A stretch of 49,211 bases of DNA from Alphaproteobacteria bacterium (GTDB taxonomy: Bacteria; Pseudomonadota; Alphaproteobacteria; Rhizobiales; Amorphaceae). Within the stretch, counting starts at the first letter, position 1. Each line of letters begins with the position of its first letter. The translations under genes and the position numbers were made by a program. The notes beneath the pieces were generated by a model. It made no database searches, was not told the origin of the DNA, and worked only from the letters and a program-made list of their open reading frames with translations. Location of the stretch: assembly GCA_030431335.1 (NCBI GenBank), contig JAUIJH010000021.1:1-49211 (forward strand), in the 5' to 3' direction. This document shows positions 38,170 through 46,553 of this stretch, in pieces.

Positions 38170-38427
38170 TTGGCCGTTTTGGCCAAGGGCGGGGACGCCA
38201 CCGAGGCATTCCAGAACGCGCTCAGGAAGCTCGCCGACCGATTGATGTCGATGGCGCTCGACACTTTGTCCTCAAACCTCTTCACCGGTCTTTTTGCCGA
38301 TGGCGGCAAGGACCAGGCGTTCGCATCGCTTTACGAACGTCGGAGCCCTCGCGACGCGGCGGCTCCGAGGGTCGAGCTGCCTCGCCTCCCGGCTCCGCCG
38401 TCGGCGCGTCTGCGGCGCGATTGGTGA
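38170..38427 (+). pseudogene. Remnant of a phage tape-measure gene outside attR
   Basis: The first 45 codons read LAKGGDATEAFQNALRKLAD then [20 protein letters not shown], the style of a lambda-type tape-measure C terminus, where such A-x-x-L-x-x-L-x-D-x-L-x-x-MAL motifs are common. No start codon or other tail gene is present; beyond about 38310 the frame is the antisense of ftsH. It is not a copy of the tape measure at 16188-18872. It lies just outside the attR tRNA fragment, so it is probably left from an earlier phage at the same site. Confidence 0.6.
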
Positions 38428-40222
38428 GGATGCCGGACAGCTCCTGCGCCGTCAGCGTCTCGCGCTCCATCAGCAGCCGCGCGCCTTCCTCCAGCGCCGG
38501 GCGGCGGTCGGTGAGGATGGCCGTGGCACGGGCGAAGGCGTTCTCGACCAGCGATCGGACCGCAAGGTCGATCTCGCGCTCGGTCGCGTCGGCGATCTCG
38601 CGGCGCTTCAATCCCGCGTCGGCGAGGAAGCCGCCCTGCTCGACGGCATAGGTGCGGTTGCCGAGTTCCGCATCCATGCCGTAGCGCGCCACCATCTCGA
38701 GTGCGATCTCGGTCGCGCGCTGGAGATCGTCGGCCGCACCGGTGGAGATTTCTCCGAAGATCAGCTGTTCGGCCGCGCGCCCCGCCAAGAGGACGGCGAT
38801 GCGGTTGCGCAATTCGTCGGCACCAATGAGAAAGCGGTCCTCGGTCGGGCGCTGAATGGTGTAGCCGAGCGCGCCGACGCCGCGTGGAATGATCGAGACC
38901 TTCACGACCGGGTCGACGCCCGGCAGCGACGAGGCCACCAGCGCATGACCCATTTCGTGGTGCGCCACCCGGCTGCGTTCGGCCGGGTTCACCAACCGCG
39001 TGTGGCGAGCGAGGCCCGCGACGATCCGCTCCACCGCCTCGGTGAAGTCGTCCAGCGTCACGGTTTCGGCAGAGCGACGCGTCGCGACCAGCGCCGCCTC
39101 GTTCACGAGGTTGGCGAGATCGGCCCCGGTGAAACCCGGCGTCAGTCCCGCCACCGCGTCGAGGTCGAGGTTGGAAGCCAGTTGCACGCGGCGCACATGC
39201 ACCTTGAGGATGTCGATCCGCCCCTTGCGATCCGGCCTGTCCACCAGCACCTGCCGGTCGAACCGCCCCGCCCGCAGGAGCGCCGGGTCCAGCACCTCGG
39301 GCCGGTTGGTCGCGGCGAGCAGGATGATGCCCCCGCGCGGGTCGAAGCCGTCGAGCTCGACGAGGAGCTGGTTCAGCGTCTGCTCCTTCTCGTCGAAGCC
39401 ACCGATCCCGCCCGGCCCGGAGCGACTGCGGCCGAGCGCGTCGAGCTCGTCGATGAAGATGATGCAAGGCGCTGCCTTGCGCGCCTCCTCGAAGAGGTCG
39501 CGCACCCGCGCGGCGCCCACGCCCACGAACATCTCGACGAATTCCGAGCCCGAGATCGAGAAGAACGGCACACCGGCCTCGCCCGCCACGGCGCGCGCCA
39601 GCAGGGTCTTGCCGGTGCCGGGCGGACCGACGAGCAGCACGCCCTTCGGCGCGCGCGCCCCGAGCCGGCCGAAACCCGTGGGCTCCTTCAGGAAGGCGAC
39701 CATTTCCTGAAGCTCGGCCTTGGCCTCGTCGACGCCGGCGACGTCGGCGAAGGTCACCTTGGTGTCGGTCTCCACATAGACCTTCGCCCGTGACTTGCCG
39801 ATCGTGGTCAGCCCGCCGATCCCCTGACGCTCGGCGATCTTGCGGAAGATGAACCACCAAAAGCCGAGCATCAGCGCGACCGGCAGGATCCAGGACAGGA
39901 GCGTGGCGAAGACCGTGTTGTCCGTCGCGCCCGAGTAGGTGACGCCCTCGGCCGAAAGTTTTGCCGCAATCTCCGGCTCGACGCGGGTCGTGACGAAGCG
40001 CTCGCGCCCATCGGCCTCGGCCACCTTGAACGTGCCCTTGATGCGGGTCTCGGTAACGACAGCCTCGGAGATGTTGCCCTTGGCGAGCTCCGTCTCGAAC
40101 ACGCTGTAGGGGATGGTCTCGACCTCGCTCCAGACGTTCCACCACGACTGGAACAGCATGAGGAGCCAGAATGCTCCGATTATGTACCAGATGTTGGTCT
40201 GGTGTTTGCGTTCCGTCGGCAT
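38282..40222 (-). CDS. ftsH: FtsH-family ATP-dependent zinc metalloprotease
   Basis: 646 residues. One N-terminal membrane helix ([17 protein letters not shown]), the periplasmic FtsH_ext part, a second helix ([19 protein letters not shown]), then the AAA module: Walker A GPPGTGKT at 199-206, Walker [12 protein letters not shown], second region of homology ([20 protein letters not shown]). The zinc site is HEMGH at 422-426. The last 45 residues (ending [10 protein letters not shown]) are not FtsH-like; they read through DNA antisense to the phage remnant. This may be a second, accessory FtsH paralogue, since usual FtsH neighbours such as tilS are not seen. It degrades membrane and short-lived soluble proteins. 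Confidence 0.9.
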   Translation of the reverse strand: MPTERKHQTNIWYIIGAFWLLMLFQSWWNVWSEVETIPYSVFETELAKGNISEAVVTETRIKGTFKVAEADGRERFVTTRVEPEIAAKLSAEGVTYSGATDNTVFATLLSWILPVALMLGFWWFIFRKIAERQGIGGLTTIGKSRAKVYVETDTKVTFADVAGVDEAKAELQEMVAFLKEPTGFGRLGARAPKGVLLVGPPGTGKTLLARAVAGEAGVPFFSISGSEFVEMFVGVGAARVRDLFEEARKAAPCIIFIDELDALGRSRSGPGGIGGFDEKEQTLNQLLVELDGFDPRGGIILLAATNRPEVLDPALLRAGRFDRQVLVDRPDRKGRIDILKVHVRRVQLASNLDLDAVAGLTPGFTGADLANLVNEAALVATRRSAETVTLDDFTEAVERIVAGLARHTRLVNPAERSRVAHHEMGHALVASSLPGVDPVVKVSIIPRGVGALGYTIQRPTEDRFLIGADELRNRIAVLLAGRAAEQLIFGEISTGAADDLQRATEIALEMVARYGMDAELGNRTYAVEQGGFLADAGLKRREIADATEREIDLAVRSLVENAFARATAILTDRRPALEEGARLLMERETLTAQELSGILTNRAADAPTAEPGGEAARPSEPPRREGSDVRKAMRTPGPCRHRQKDR

Positions 40223-40561
40223 GGACTGTTCCCCTCTGCCCGTGTGTCTGGCATTCCCGGGTTCGGCAGTCTTTGATTCATAGCATCAATGGCTTCGTGG
40301 CCAGTGTCGCGGGTTTCCCGCCGTCGATTTCGTCGTCCGTCGCGGGCGCGAGCGGCGCACAGCCTCGTCGAGTGCCGGCGCGCCATGGCGCCGCCTCGCA
40401 TGCCTCGGTAAAGCGGTCCCGGCGCAGGCTATGGCGAAGAGGAGTCTGATATTGATCGTTCGCAATGCCACCTTGCCCGACAGGTCTCACTCGCGCCTGC
40501 CGCGGCATTGCCGGAAGACGAGCGATCACGCAGTCTCTGCGTCCAATATTCGGCAAGGCGG
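40223..40561. other. Intergenic region between ftsH and the hydrolase gene
   Basis: About 340 bp between divergent genes. It should hold both promoters, but I see no convincing -35/-10 pair, operator or RNA gene. The open frames crossing it are of shadow type. Confidence 0.4.
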
Positions 40562-41428
40562 ATGAACCGACGTCTCCCCCATGTTGTGCTGATCCTCGCG
40601 ACCGGGTGGATCGGCTCGTCCGCCGCGGCGCAGATGCTGGCGCCCTACAAGGATCAGGAGTTCGCCTATCCGCCCGTCATCACGTCGGAATTCGGCGGGG
40701 ACTACCGGGTGTTCGCCTACGACGAGGCGCGGCAGGCCAGGCGTCCGCCGAAGGCGCGGGGTCAGCGCATCGTCGCGCCCAAGGCGCACGTCCCCCAGCG
40801 CGATCTCGTTTCCGAGACGAGCGCGGGGGACATCGCGCACGTCGCGGCCGGCCGCCGCGAGGACGCCACACTCATCGTGGTGTACCTGCACGGGCGGGGC
40901 GGGACCCGGCGACAGGGCGTCGACGACGAGCTGGCCGGGGGCAATTTCAACCGCATCAAGACCATGGTCGCCCAAGCGGGGGGCCTCTACCTCTCGCCGG
41001 ATTTCTCTGAATTCGACGGGCGGGGTGCGGCCGAAATCGCCGCCTTGCTCGAACCCTATGCGGCGGCCTCACCGGGCGCGCCGGTGTTCCTGGCCTGCGG
41101 TTCGATGGGCGGCGTGATCTGCTATTGGCTGGCGGAGAACCCGGCGATCGCATCGCGGCTGGGCGGCCTGTTGTTGCTCGGCACCTACCCGGACGACACG
41201 TTTCTGGCCAGCGAGGCCTTCCGCCGCAAGGTGCCGGTCCTCATCGCCCAGGGCACGGGCGACAAAATCTACAACGTCGAATGGATGGAGGCGTTCTTCA
41301 GCGCCATCCGCATCGCCTCGCCCGGCTATCCCGTCAAGATGGTCAGCTTCGACAAGGGGACCCACGGCTCGCCGATCCGCATGGTCGACTGGCGCGAGAC
41401 CATCAACTGGATGCTGTCCGTCGAGTAG
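40562..41428 (+). CDS. Secreted alpha/beta hydrolase-like protein
   Basis: 288 residues from the ATG at 40562, with a GGCAAGGCGG sequence just before; longer starts would destroy the signal peptide. Signal peptide RLPHVVLILATGWIGSSAAA ending at Ala-Gln. LIVVYLHGRGG near 105 is the oxyanion strand; the nucleophile elbow is ACGSMGG near 181-187 (Ser about 184); LIAQGTGDKIYN near 230 carries the acid and DKGTHGSP near 269 the His. Periplasmic esterase or peptidase-like role; substrate unknown. Followed, 93 bp later, by the TetR gene on the same strand. Confidence 0.75.
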   Translation: MNRRLPHVVLILATGWIGSSAAAQMLAPYKDQEFAYPPVITSEFGGDYRVFAYDEARQARRPPKARGQRIVAPKAHVPQRDLVSETSAGDIAHVAAGRREDATLIVVYLHGRGGTRRQGVDDELAGGNFNRIKTMVAQAGGLYLSPDFSEFDGRGAAEIAALLEPYAAASPGAPVFLACGSMGGVICYWLAENPAIASRLGGLLLLGTYPDDTFLASEAFRRKVPVLIAQGTGDKIYNVEWMEAFFSAIRIASPGYPVKMVSFDKGTHGSPIRMVDWRETINWMLSVE

Positions 41429-41521
41429 CCATGCCCCGCGAGGCGCCGAAGGGTGGGTCCACGGGCGCGGCAGGCATGCTACGGCTCATCCCATCGAGGT
41501 CTTCAGGGACGGAACGGTCAG

Positions 41522-42172
41522 TTGAGCGAGACGGCGAATTCGGGCTCCGCGGCGGCGAGCACGCGCGAGCGGATCAAGGCGGTCGCGACGGAGTTGTTCG
41601 TGACGCTCGGGCACGAAGGGTTCAGCTTCGGCGATGTCGCTGCCGCCGTCGGGGTCACACGCGCCAATATCCACCACCACTTCGGCAGCAAGCGCAAACT
41701 CATGGCCGAAATGATCGCCGACATCGCCGCGGACGCGGATGCGCGCATCCGCAGGCACTGGCTCGCCGGCAATCTCACGTTCGCCGACCGGCTGGCGTTG
41801 CAGCGCGACGACCTGCGCGCCTTCCACCGCCGCTTCAATCCCGAGCCGGGCGACCGCAGGATGTGGAGCCCGCTGTCGCGCCTGAGGCATGACCTCGCCG
41901 TGCTGGGGGACGACGCCGGCGCCGCTCTGGAGAAAGTGAACGGCACCTATGACGAGGCGCTGCAAGTGGCGCTGCGCAAGGCGGTCGCGGCCGGCGAGTT
42001 CCGGCCGGACCTGCCGGTGGAGGACGTCGCCCGGCTTCTGCGCGTCTCGTTCCTGGCCTGGCCGCCGTTGACCCAGGATTCGGGTGCCTTCGATGAAATC
42101 GACGCCATGTTCGCGGTCGTCGAGCGGACGCTTTGCGCTGCCTGGGGACGTGCCGCCGCGCCGCCACGCTGA
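41522..42172 (+). CDS. TetR-family regulator
   Basis: 216 residues if the TTG at 41522 is used; a GTG at 41453 would add 23 residues before the HTH. No ATG is available, which is unusual. HTH: ERIKAVATELFVTLGHEGFS, FGDVAAAVGVTRANIHHHFG, SKRKLMAEMIAD. The ligand-binding half has SRLRHDLAVLGDDAGAALEK. The next gene, encoding a TauD-type dioxygenase, lies on the same strand 114 bp further, so it may be its target (inference). Confidence 0.8.
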   Translation: MSETANSGSAAASTRERIKAVATELFVTLGHEGFSFGDVAAAVGVTRANIHHHFGSKRKLMAEMIADIAADADARIRRHWLAGNLTFADRLALQRDDLRAFHRRFNPEPGDRRMWSPLSRLRHDLAVLGDDAGAALEKVNGTYDEALQVALRKAVAAGEFRPDLPVEDVARLLRVSFLAWPPLTQDSGAFDEIDAMFAVVERTLCAAWGRAAAPPR

Positions 42173-42286
42173 GGATCGTCGGGAGTATCGCGCAAAGCAA
42201 AGTGGTTGACAGCGTTTTGTCGCCGTACTTACTTACCTGCAAGGCAGGGGGATCGATCAACGATCCCCGATTCGCGGGAGGCGGAC

Positions 42287-43147
42287 GTGTTGCGCGACGA
42301 CCGATTCGAGACGATCGAGGTCATTCCCATTACCGGCTCGCTCGGTGCCGAGATCCGCGGTGTGGATCTCGTCGACGGCGACGACGATGTCGTCAGCGAG
42401 GTGAGGCGGGCCCTCGACGAGTACCATGTGCTGGCCGTGCGGGATCAGAAGCTCGATGCCGAGCGCCTGCACCGGGTCGCGCGGCGCTTCGGCCCTTTCA
42501 GCGGCAATCCGGTCCACACGCCGATGGACGGCTTCGACGACATCGTGCGGTTCGTGCGCGAGCCGGACGACACCGGAAAGGTCATCGGCGAGGAATGGCA
42601 CATGGACCTCGCCTGGCTCGAAAAGCCGCCGGGAATCACGATGCTGTTCGGCGAGGTGGTGCCGCCGGTCGGGGGCGACACCTGCTTCACCAGCCTGGAA
42701 AAGGTGTACGATTCCCTGTCGCCGCGCATGGTCGAGCTGCTGTCCGGGCTGACCGGGATGCACAGCGGCAGAGGCGTCTTCGCGGTCAACGCGATCCAGA
42801 AGCGGCTTCCGCTGACCGCCAACATGGAGGCGGTCGAGAACACCGTCGTCGAGCATCCGGTGATCTGCGAGCACCCGGTGACGGGTCGCAAGTATGTCTT
42901 CGTGTCCGGCGTCCTCACCCATTTCAAGGGGATGACGGAGGACGAGAGCCGGCCGATCCGCGACTTCCTGATGGCGCGGGCGATCCGGCCGGAGTTCAAC
43001 TGCCGCCTGCGGTGGGAGCCCAACACGCTCGGGATGTGGAACAATCCCTACGTCCTGCACACGGCGATCAACGACTATCCGGGCTATCGGCGGGTGATGT
43101 ACCGCAGCACCGTGGAAGGCGCGGTGCCGCGCGCGGCCGCCGCGTAG
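42287..43147 (+). CDS. TauD/TfdA-family Fe(II)/2-oxoglutarate dioxygenase
   Basis: 286 residues from a GTG at 42287, with GGGAGG six bases upstream. The iron ligands are His105 and Asp107 in EEWHMDLAW and His258 in YVLHTAINDY. Arg269 or Arg273 (YRRVMYRSTVEG) would bind 2-oxoglutarate. Related enzymes hydroxylate taurine, aryloxyalkanoates, alkylsulfates or similar acids. HPVTGRKYVFVSGVLTHFKG is typical of the family. Substrate cannot be read from the sequence. It lies 48 bp from the convergent end of the regulator gene. Confidence 0.88.
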   Translation: MLRDDRFETIEVIPITGSLGAEIRGVDLVDGDDDVVSEVRRALDEYHVLAVRDQKLDAERLHRVARRFGPFSGNPVHTPMDGFDDIVRFVREPDDTGKVIGEEWHMDLAWLEKPPGITMLFGEVVPPVGGDTCFTSLEKVYDSLSPRMVELLSGLTGMHSGRGVFAVNAIQKRLPLTANMEAVENTVVEHPVICEHPVTGRKYVFVSGVLTHFKGMTEDESRPIRDFLMARAIRPEFNCRLRWEPNTLGMWNNPYVLHTAINDYPGYRRVMYRSTVEGAVPRAAAA

Positions 43148-43195
43148 CGGCGCGGCTCGGGCGGTGAAGCGGGCATCATGATGCGGCCGGCCGTG

Positions 43196-44815
43196 TCAGT
43201 CCGGCAGGCGGTAGGAGAACAGGGAGCCCGACAGGGGCGCCTGCGCGAGCTGCGCCGTCGTCAGCCGCGCGCGGGCGGACGTGAAGATCAGGCTCGGCCC
43301 GTCGCGGTTGTCGATGACGAGATCGGACGGGCGCGGCACCGGCACGACGACATCGTCGACGATCTCGCCGCACGGGTCTATCGCCAGCAGCCGCCAGCCG
43401 TCCCAAAGCGCCGTCCACAGCCGTCCGCGCGGGTCGATGGCGAGCCCCGCGGGACGGCCCTTCCACGCGTCGAAGCGCGCCAGGATGCGTTGGTCCGACG
43501 CGGTGCCGCGGGCAATGTCGTAGTCGTAGGCAAGGAGCTCGCGGCGCGCCGAATCCATCACGTACAGGATCGAGCCGTCGGCGCTCCACTCGATGCCGTT
43601 GGGCAGCGACAGGCCGCGGATCTCGCTGACCGTGCCGCCCTCTTCATCGACCTGGACGAGGCGGCTTTCGCCTTCGCTGAGATCGGCGTCGATCACACCG
43701 AGCCAAAGGCGTCCGGATGCGTCCTCGCCGCCGTCGTTGATGCGGCCTCCCGGCGAGATCGCATGGACGGGCACGCGCCCCGAAAGCCGGCCGTCGCGCG
43801 GATCGATCGTCGCGATCGCGTTCGCGAAGCCGACGGTGAGTTCGCCGCTGCGCCGCTGGACCAGCGCGCCGACGACGTCGGGCATCGGCGTGCGGCGGAC
43901 GTCGCCGGAGGCGAACTCCAGCACCGAGAAGGACGGGCCGAGGAGGTCGATCCAGCAGAGCGCGCGCCCATCGGTACTAATGAGCGGGGAATCGCCGTTG
44001 AGATCGGTGCCGCGGTGGAGGCACTTCACCCCGGCGTCGCGATCCGGCTTCGGCGCGGTGCCGGGCGCGAGCGCGAACGGATAGCCGCCGGCGGCCCGGC
44101 TCGTCTGCCGCGCCGCGCCGATCACGTCCGGCGCCAGCGCATGGGCGTCGTTCTGCGCGAAGCGATGCGGCTGCCCCAGCACGGTGATCGCGGCGATCGG
44201 CCGGCCCATCTCGTCGAAAACGGGGGCGGCGACGCTGTAGGCCCCGTCCTCGCGGCGGGTGTGGACAGCATAGAACCTTGCCCTCGCAAGGTGGAGCTCG
44301 GCGGGCTCGAAGGCCTCCAGCCACGCCTCGCCGGCGTTGGAAAATGCCGCCACGGCCAGGCCCGCGGCGGACTCTCGCATGGTTTCGACGGATCCGATCC
44401 GCTGGCGCGTTCCGCCATCCTCGCCGCCGGCGGTCTCGATGCAGACGAGGCGGTCGTCGACCCGCAGCATCAGCCGCACGGTCTCGCCGCTGACGCGCGC
44501 GACCCGCTCGAGTTCGGCCGCGGCGGCCCCGCGAAGGTCGAAGCTGCTCCAGCTCGATTGCGCGAGCTCCAGAAAGCGGGGGCCGAGCAGCGTCGTGCGC
44601 CCGTCCTTGCCCGTGCGCAGGAACCCTTCTTCGACGAGCGTCGCGACGAGGCGATAGACGGTCGGGCGGCTGAGGCCTGTCGCCGTGCACAATTCGGCGA
44701 TCGACGCGCCCGTTGCCGACGCCCCGACGGCGGACAGCACGTGCAGCGCCCTGCGCACCGATTGCGCTCCACCGGTCGCTCCCGTCGATTTCACGTGCGC
44801 TCTCGCGATTGACAA
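43196..44815 (-). CDS. IclR-family regulator fused to SMP-30/gluconolactonase-like domain
   Basis: 539 residues if the TTG at 44815 is used; a GTG at 44794 gives 532. Residues 18-75: IclR winged helix (SVRRALHVLSAVGASATGAS, IAELCTATGLSRPTVYRLVA). About 85-245: IclR effector domain (ETVRLMLRVDDRLVCIETAG, SVETMRESAAGLAVAAFSNA). From about 265 to the end: SMP-30/LRE beta propeller (GGRINDGGEDASGRLWLGVI, LPNGIEWSADGSILYVMDSA, GRPAGLAIDPRGRLWTALWD). It probably senses a sugar acid or lactone with the propeller and controls the divergent TRAP transporter operon. A second sensor domain on an IclR protein is unusual. Confidence 0.85.
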   Translation of the reverse strand: MSIARAHVKSTGATGGAQSVRRALHVLSAVGASATGASIAELCTATGLSRPTVYRLVATLVEEGFLRTGKDGRTTLLGPRFLELAQSSWSSFDLRGAAAAELERVARVSGETVRLMLRVDDRLVCIETAGGEDGGTRQRIGSVETMRESAAGLAVAAFSNAGEAWLEAFEPAELHLARARFYAVHTRREDGAYSVAAPVFDEMGRPIAAITVLGQPHRFAQNDAHALAPDVIGAARQTSRAAGGYPFALAPGTAPKPDRDAGVKCLHRGTDLNGDSPLISTDGRALCWIDLLGPSFSVLEFASGDVRRTPMPDVVGALVQRRSGELTVGFANAIATIDPRDGRLSGRVPVHAISPGGRINDGGEDASGRLWLGVIDADLSEGESRLVQVDEEGGTVSEIRGLSLPNGIEWSADGSILYVMDSARRELLAYDYDIARGTASDQRILARFDAWKGRPAGLAIDPRGRLWTALWDGWRLLAIDPCGEIVDDVVVPVPRPSDLVIDNRDGPSLIFTSARARLTTAQLAQAPLSGSLFSYRLPD

Positions 44816-44821
44816 AACGTC

Positions 44822-44839
44822 GGACCTCGTATGAGGTCC
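44822..44839. promoter_or_regulatory. Inverted repeat near the regulator start
   Basis: GGACCTC - GTAT - GAGGTCC, a perfect 7-bp dyad, six bases from the TTG start of the IclR fusion gene. It could be an autoregulatory operator or a hairpin. Confidence 0.5.
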
Positions 44840-44840
44840 A

Positions 44841-44879
44841 GTGTCCGTAATATGAAACGATTGTCCACAATATGGACAA
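44841..44879. promoter_or_regulatory. Two IclR-type operators, 20 bp apart
   Basis: Site 2 is TTGTCCACAATATGGACAA (44861-44879), perfect 7-bp arms around five bases. Site 1 at 44841-44859 is a weaker copy (GTGTCCGTAATATGAAACG). The 20-bp register (about two helical turns) suits cooperative binding of IclR dimers. The sites lie between the divergent regulator and the TRAP operon. Confidence 0.75.
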
Positions 44880-44896
44880 CGGGGGGGGGAAGGTCA

Positions 44897-45883
44897 ATGT
44901 GGAAATTTGAACGCGCACGTCGGCAGGCGCCGGCGCTCCTGGCGGCAGGCGTCCTCTTCGGGCTTGTCGGACAGGCTTCGGCGGATTCGCTGATCATCAC
45001 GGCCACCGATCCGATCGGGAGCCTCAAGGACCGCATGTGCGAGCACTTCATCGATGACGTGAAGGACAAGTCGGGCGGCGAGATCGAGTTCAACTTCGTC
45101 CAGGGCGAAGCGCTCGGGAGCGCCGGCTCGGTGATGGAGCAGATGATCGGCGGCTCGGTCGACGTGTTCTGTAACGAACTCGTCTGGTTCGCCGACTACG
45201 TGCCGAACATCCAGATCCTCGGCTGGGGCTTCACCTTCCGTGACCCCGACCACATGGCGACGTTCTTCGAGAGCGATCTGTTCGATCCTCTCGAGGAGCG
45301 GGCGATCGAGCAGGGGGCTCGCATCCTCGCCGCACAGCCGACGCAGCCGCGCATGATGTTCACGCGCGAGCCGATCACGTCGATCGACGACATCCAGGAC
45401 CTCAAGATGCGCGTGCCGCAGCTGAAGAGCTACCTGGAGCTTTGGAAGGCGCTCGGCACCCGCCCGACCCAGGTCGCCTGGGCGGAGGTGTATCTGGCTC
45501 TGTCCACCGGCGTCGTTTCGGCCGCCGAGGGGCCGCCGACCGACGCGATGGGCCAGAAGTTCCACGAGGTCGCGCCCAATATCACGCGGACCGACCACCT
45601 GTTCTCGACGGTGATGATCGCCATCAACGAGGACAGCTTCCAGGCCCTCACGCCCGACCAGCAGGCCATCCTCGAAGCGAGCGCGGCCGAGGCCACCAAA
45701 TGGGCCCGCGGCATCGCGGAGGAGGAGGTCTCCTCCATGCTGGCGACCGCCTCGGAGGAAGGCGCCACGGTGTCCGGGATCGACAAGGCGCCGTTCCAGG
45801 AGCGCTCGCGCGAGGCCGTGGAGCGGATGGAGGCCGACGGCCTCTGGCGCCAGGGCCTCTGGTCCGACATCCAGGGCCTCTGA
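44897..45883 (+). CDS. dctP: TRAP transporter solute-binding protein (DctP family)
   Basis: 328 residues from the ATG at 44897, with GGAAGG five bases upstream, directly after a run of nine G. Signal peptide ALLAAGVLFGLVGQASA. DctP-type features: IQDLKMRVPQLKSYLELWKA near 180 with the substrate-binding Arg, TQVAWAEVYLALSTGVVSAA with the family Glu. It binds an organic acid in the periplasm and delivers it to the DctQM membrane parts. First gene of the operon dctP-dctQ-dctM-enolase-type enzyme, under the two IclR-type operators. Confidence 0.92.
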   Translation: MWKFERARRQAPALLAAGVLFGLVGQASADSLIITATDPIGSLKDRMCEHFIDDVKDKSGGEIEFNFVQGEALGSAGSVMEQMIGGSVDVFCNELVWFADYVPNIQILGWGFTFRDPDHMATFFESDLFDPLEERAIEQGARILAAQPTQPRMMFTREPITSIDDIQDLKMRVPQLKSYLELWKALGTRPTQVAWAEVYLALSTGVVSAAEGPPTDAMGQKFHEVAPNITRTDHLFSTVMIAINEDSFQALTPDQQAILEASAAEATKWARGIAEEEVSSMLATASEEGATVSGIDKAPFQERSREAVERMEADGLWRQGLWSDIQGL

Positions 45884-45956
45884 GCGTCCCTTTGAGCGTC
45901 CCAGGTGCGCGCGCGTTCGCCGCGCGCGCACCGTCTGCCGAACGGGGGCCAGCCTC

Positions 45957-46553
45957 ATGACCAATTTGCTCTGCGCAGCGCGCCGTGTCCTGCGGGCGCT
46001 CGGCTATCTCGAACTCTCGCTCGCGATCCTGATCCTCGTCGGCCTGCTGGCCACGATCGGCTCGCAGGTGTTCTCGCGATACGTCCTGGGGCAGCCGCTG
46101 ATCTGGGTCGAGGAGATGGCCAGCTACATGCTGATCTGGCTCGGCTTCACCGCGGCGGCGCTGGCGCACAAGCAGGGCCGCCACATCAAGATCGCGATGC
46201 TCTCCGGCATCCGCTCGCCGGCGTTCCAGCTGTGGCTCGTGATCTTCGCCGAGGGGGTGGCGCTCGCGTTCTGCCTGATCGTGCTCGGTCACCTGCGCAA
46301 GCCGATGATGATCGAGGCGCGCGCCACCTCGATCGGCCTGCCGATCGACATCCCCAAGCACTGGTTCTTCTCCGTGCCCCTCGCGTTCGGCCTCACGTCG
46401 ATCACGCTGACGTCGCTGTATAATCTCCTCGGCGCGCTGCGCAGCCTGCCGGACGGTGCGCCGCCCGAGCCGCTCCTGGGCAAGTTCGGCGACCACGAGG
46501 AGGTGGACGCCGACGAGATCGAGCGCGCCCTCGAGGTCGGCAACATCCGATGA
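45957..46553 (+). CDS. dctQ: TRAP transporter small membrane subunit (DctQ)
   Basis: 198 residues from the ATG at 45957. Four membrane segments: LAILILVGLLATIGSQVFSR, YMLIWLGFTAAALAHKQGRH, LWLVIFAEGVALAFCLIVLG, VPLAFGLTSITLTSLYNLLG. The motif IWVEEMASYMLIWLGF is characteristic of DctQ. It overlaps dctM by four bases (ATGA). Supports the sodium-driven large subunit. Confidence 0.92.
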   Translation: MTNLLCAARRVLRALGYLELSLAILILVGLLATIGSQVFSRYVLGQPLIWVEEMASYMLIWLGFTAAALAHKQGRHIKIAMLSGIRSPAFQLWLVIFAEGVALAFCLIVLGHLRKPMMIEARATSIGLPIDIPKHWFFSVPLAFGLTSITLTSLYNLLGALRSLPDGAPPEPLLGKFGDHEEVDADEIERALEVGNIR

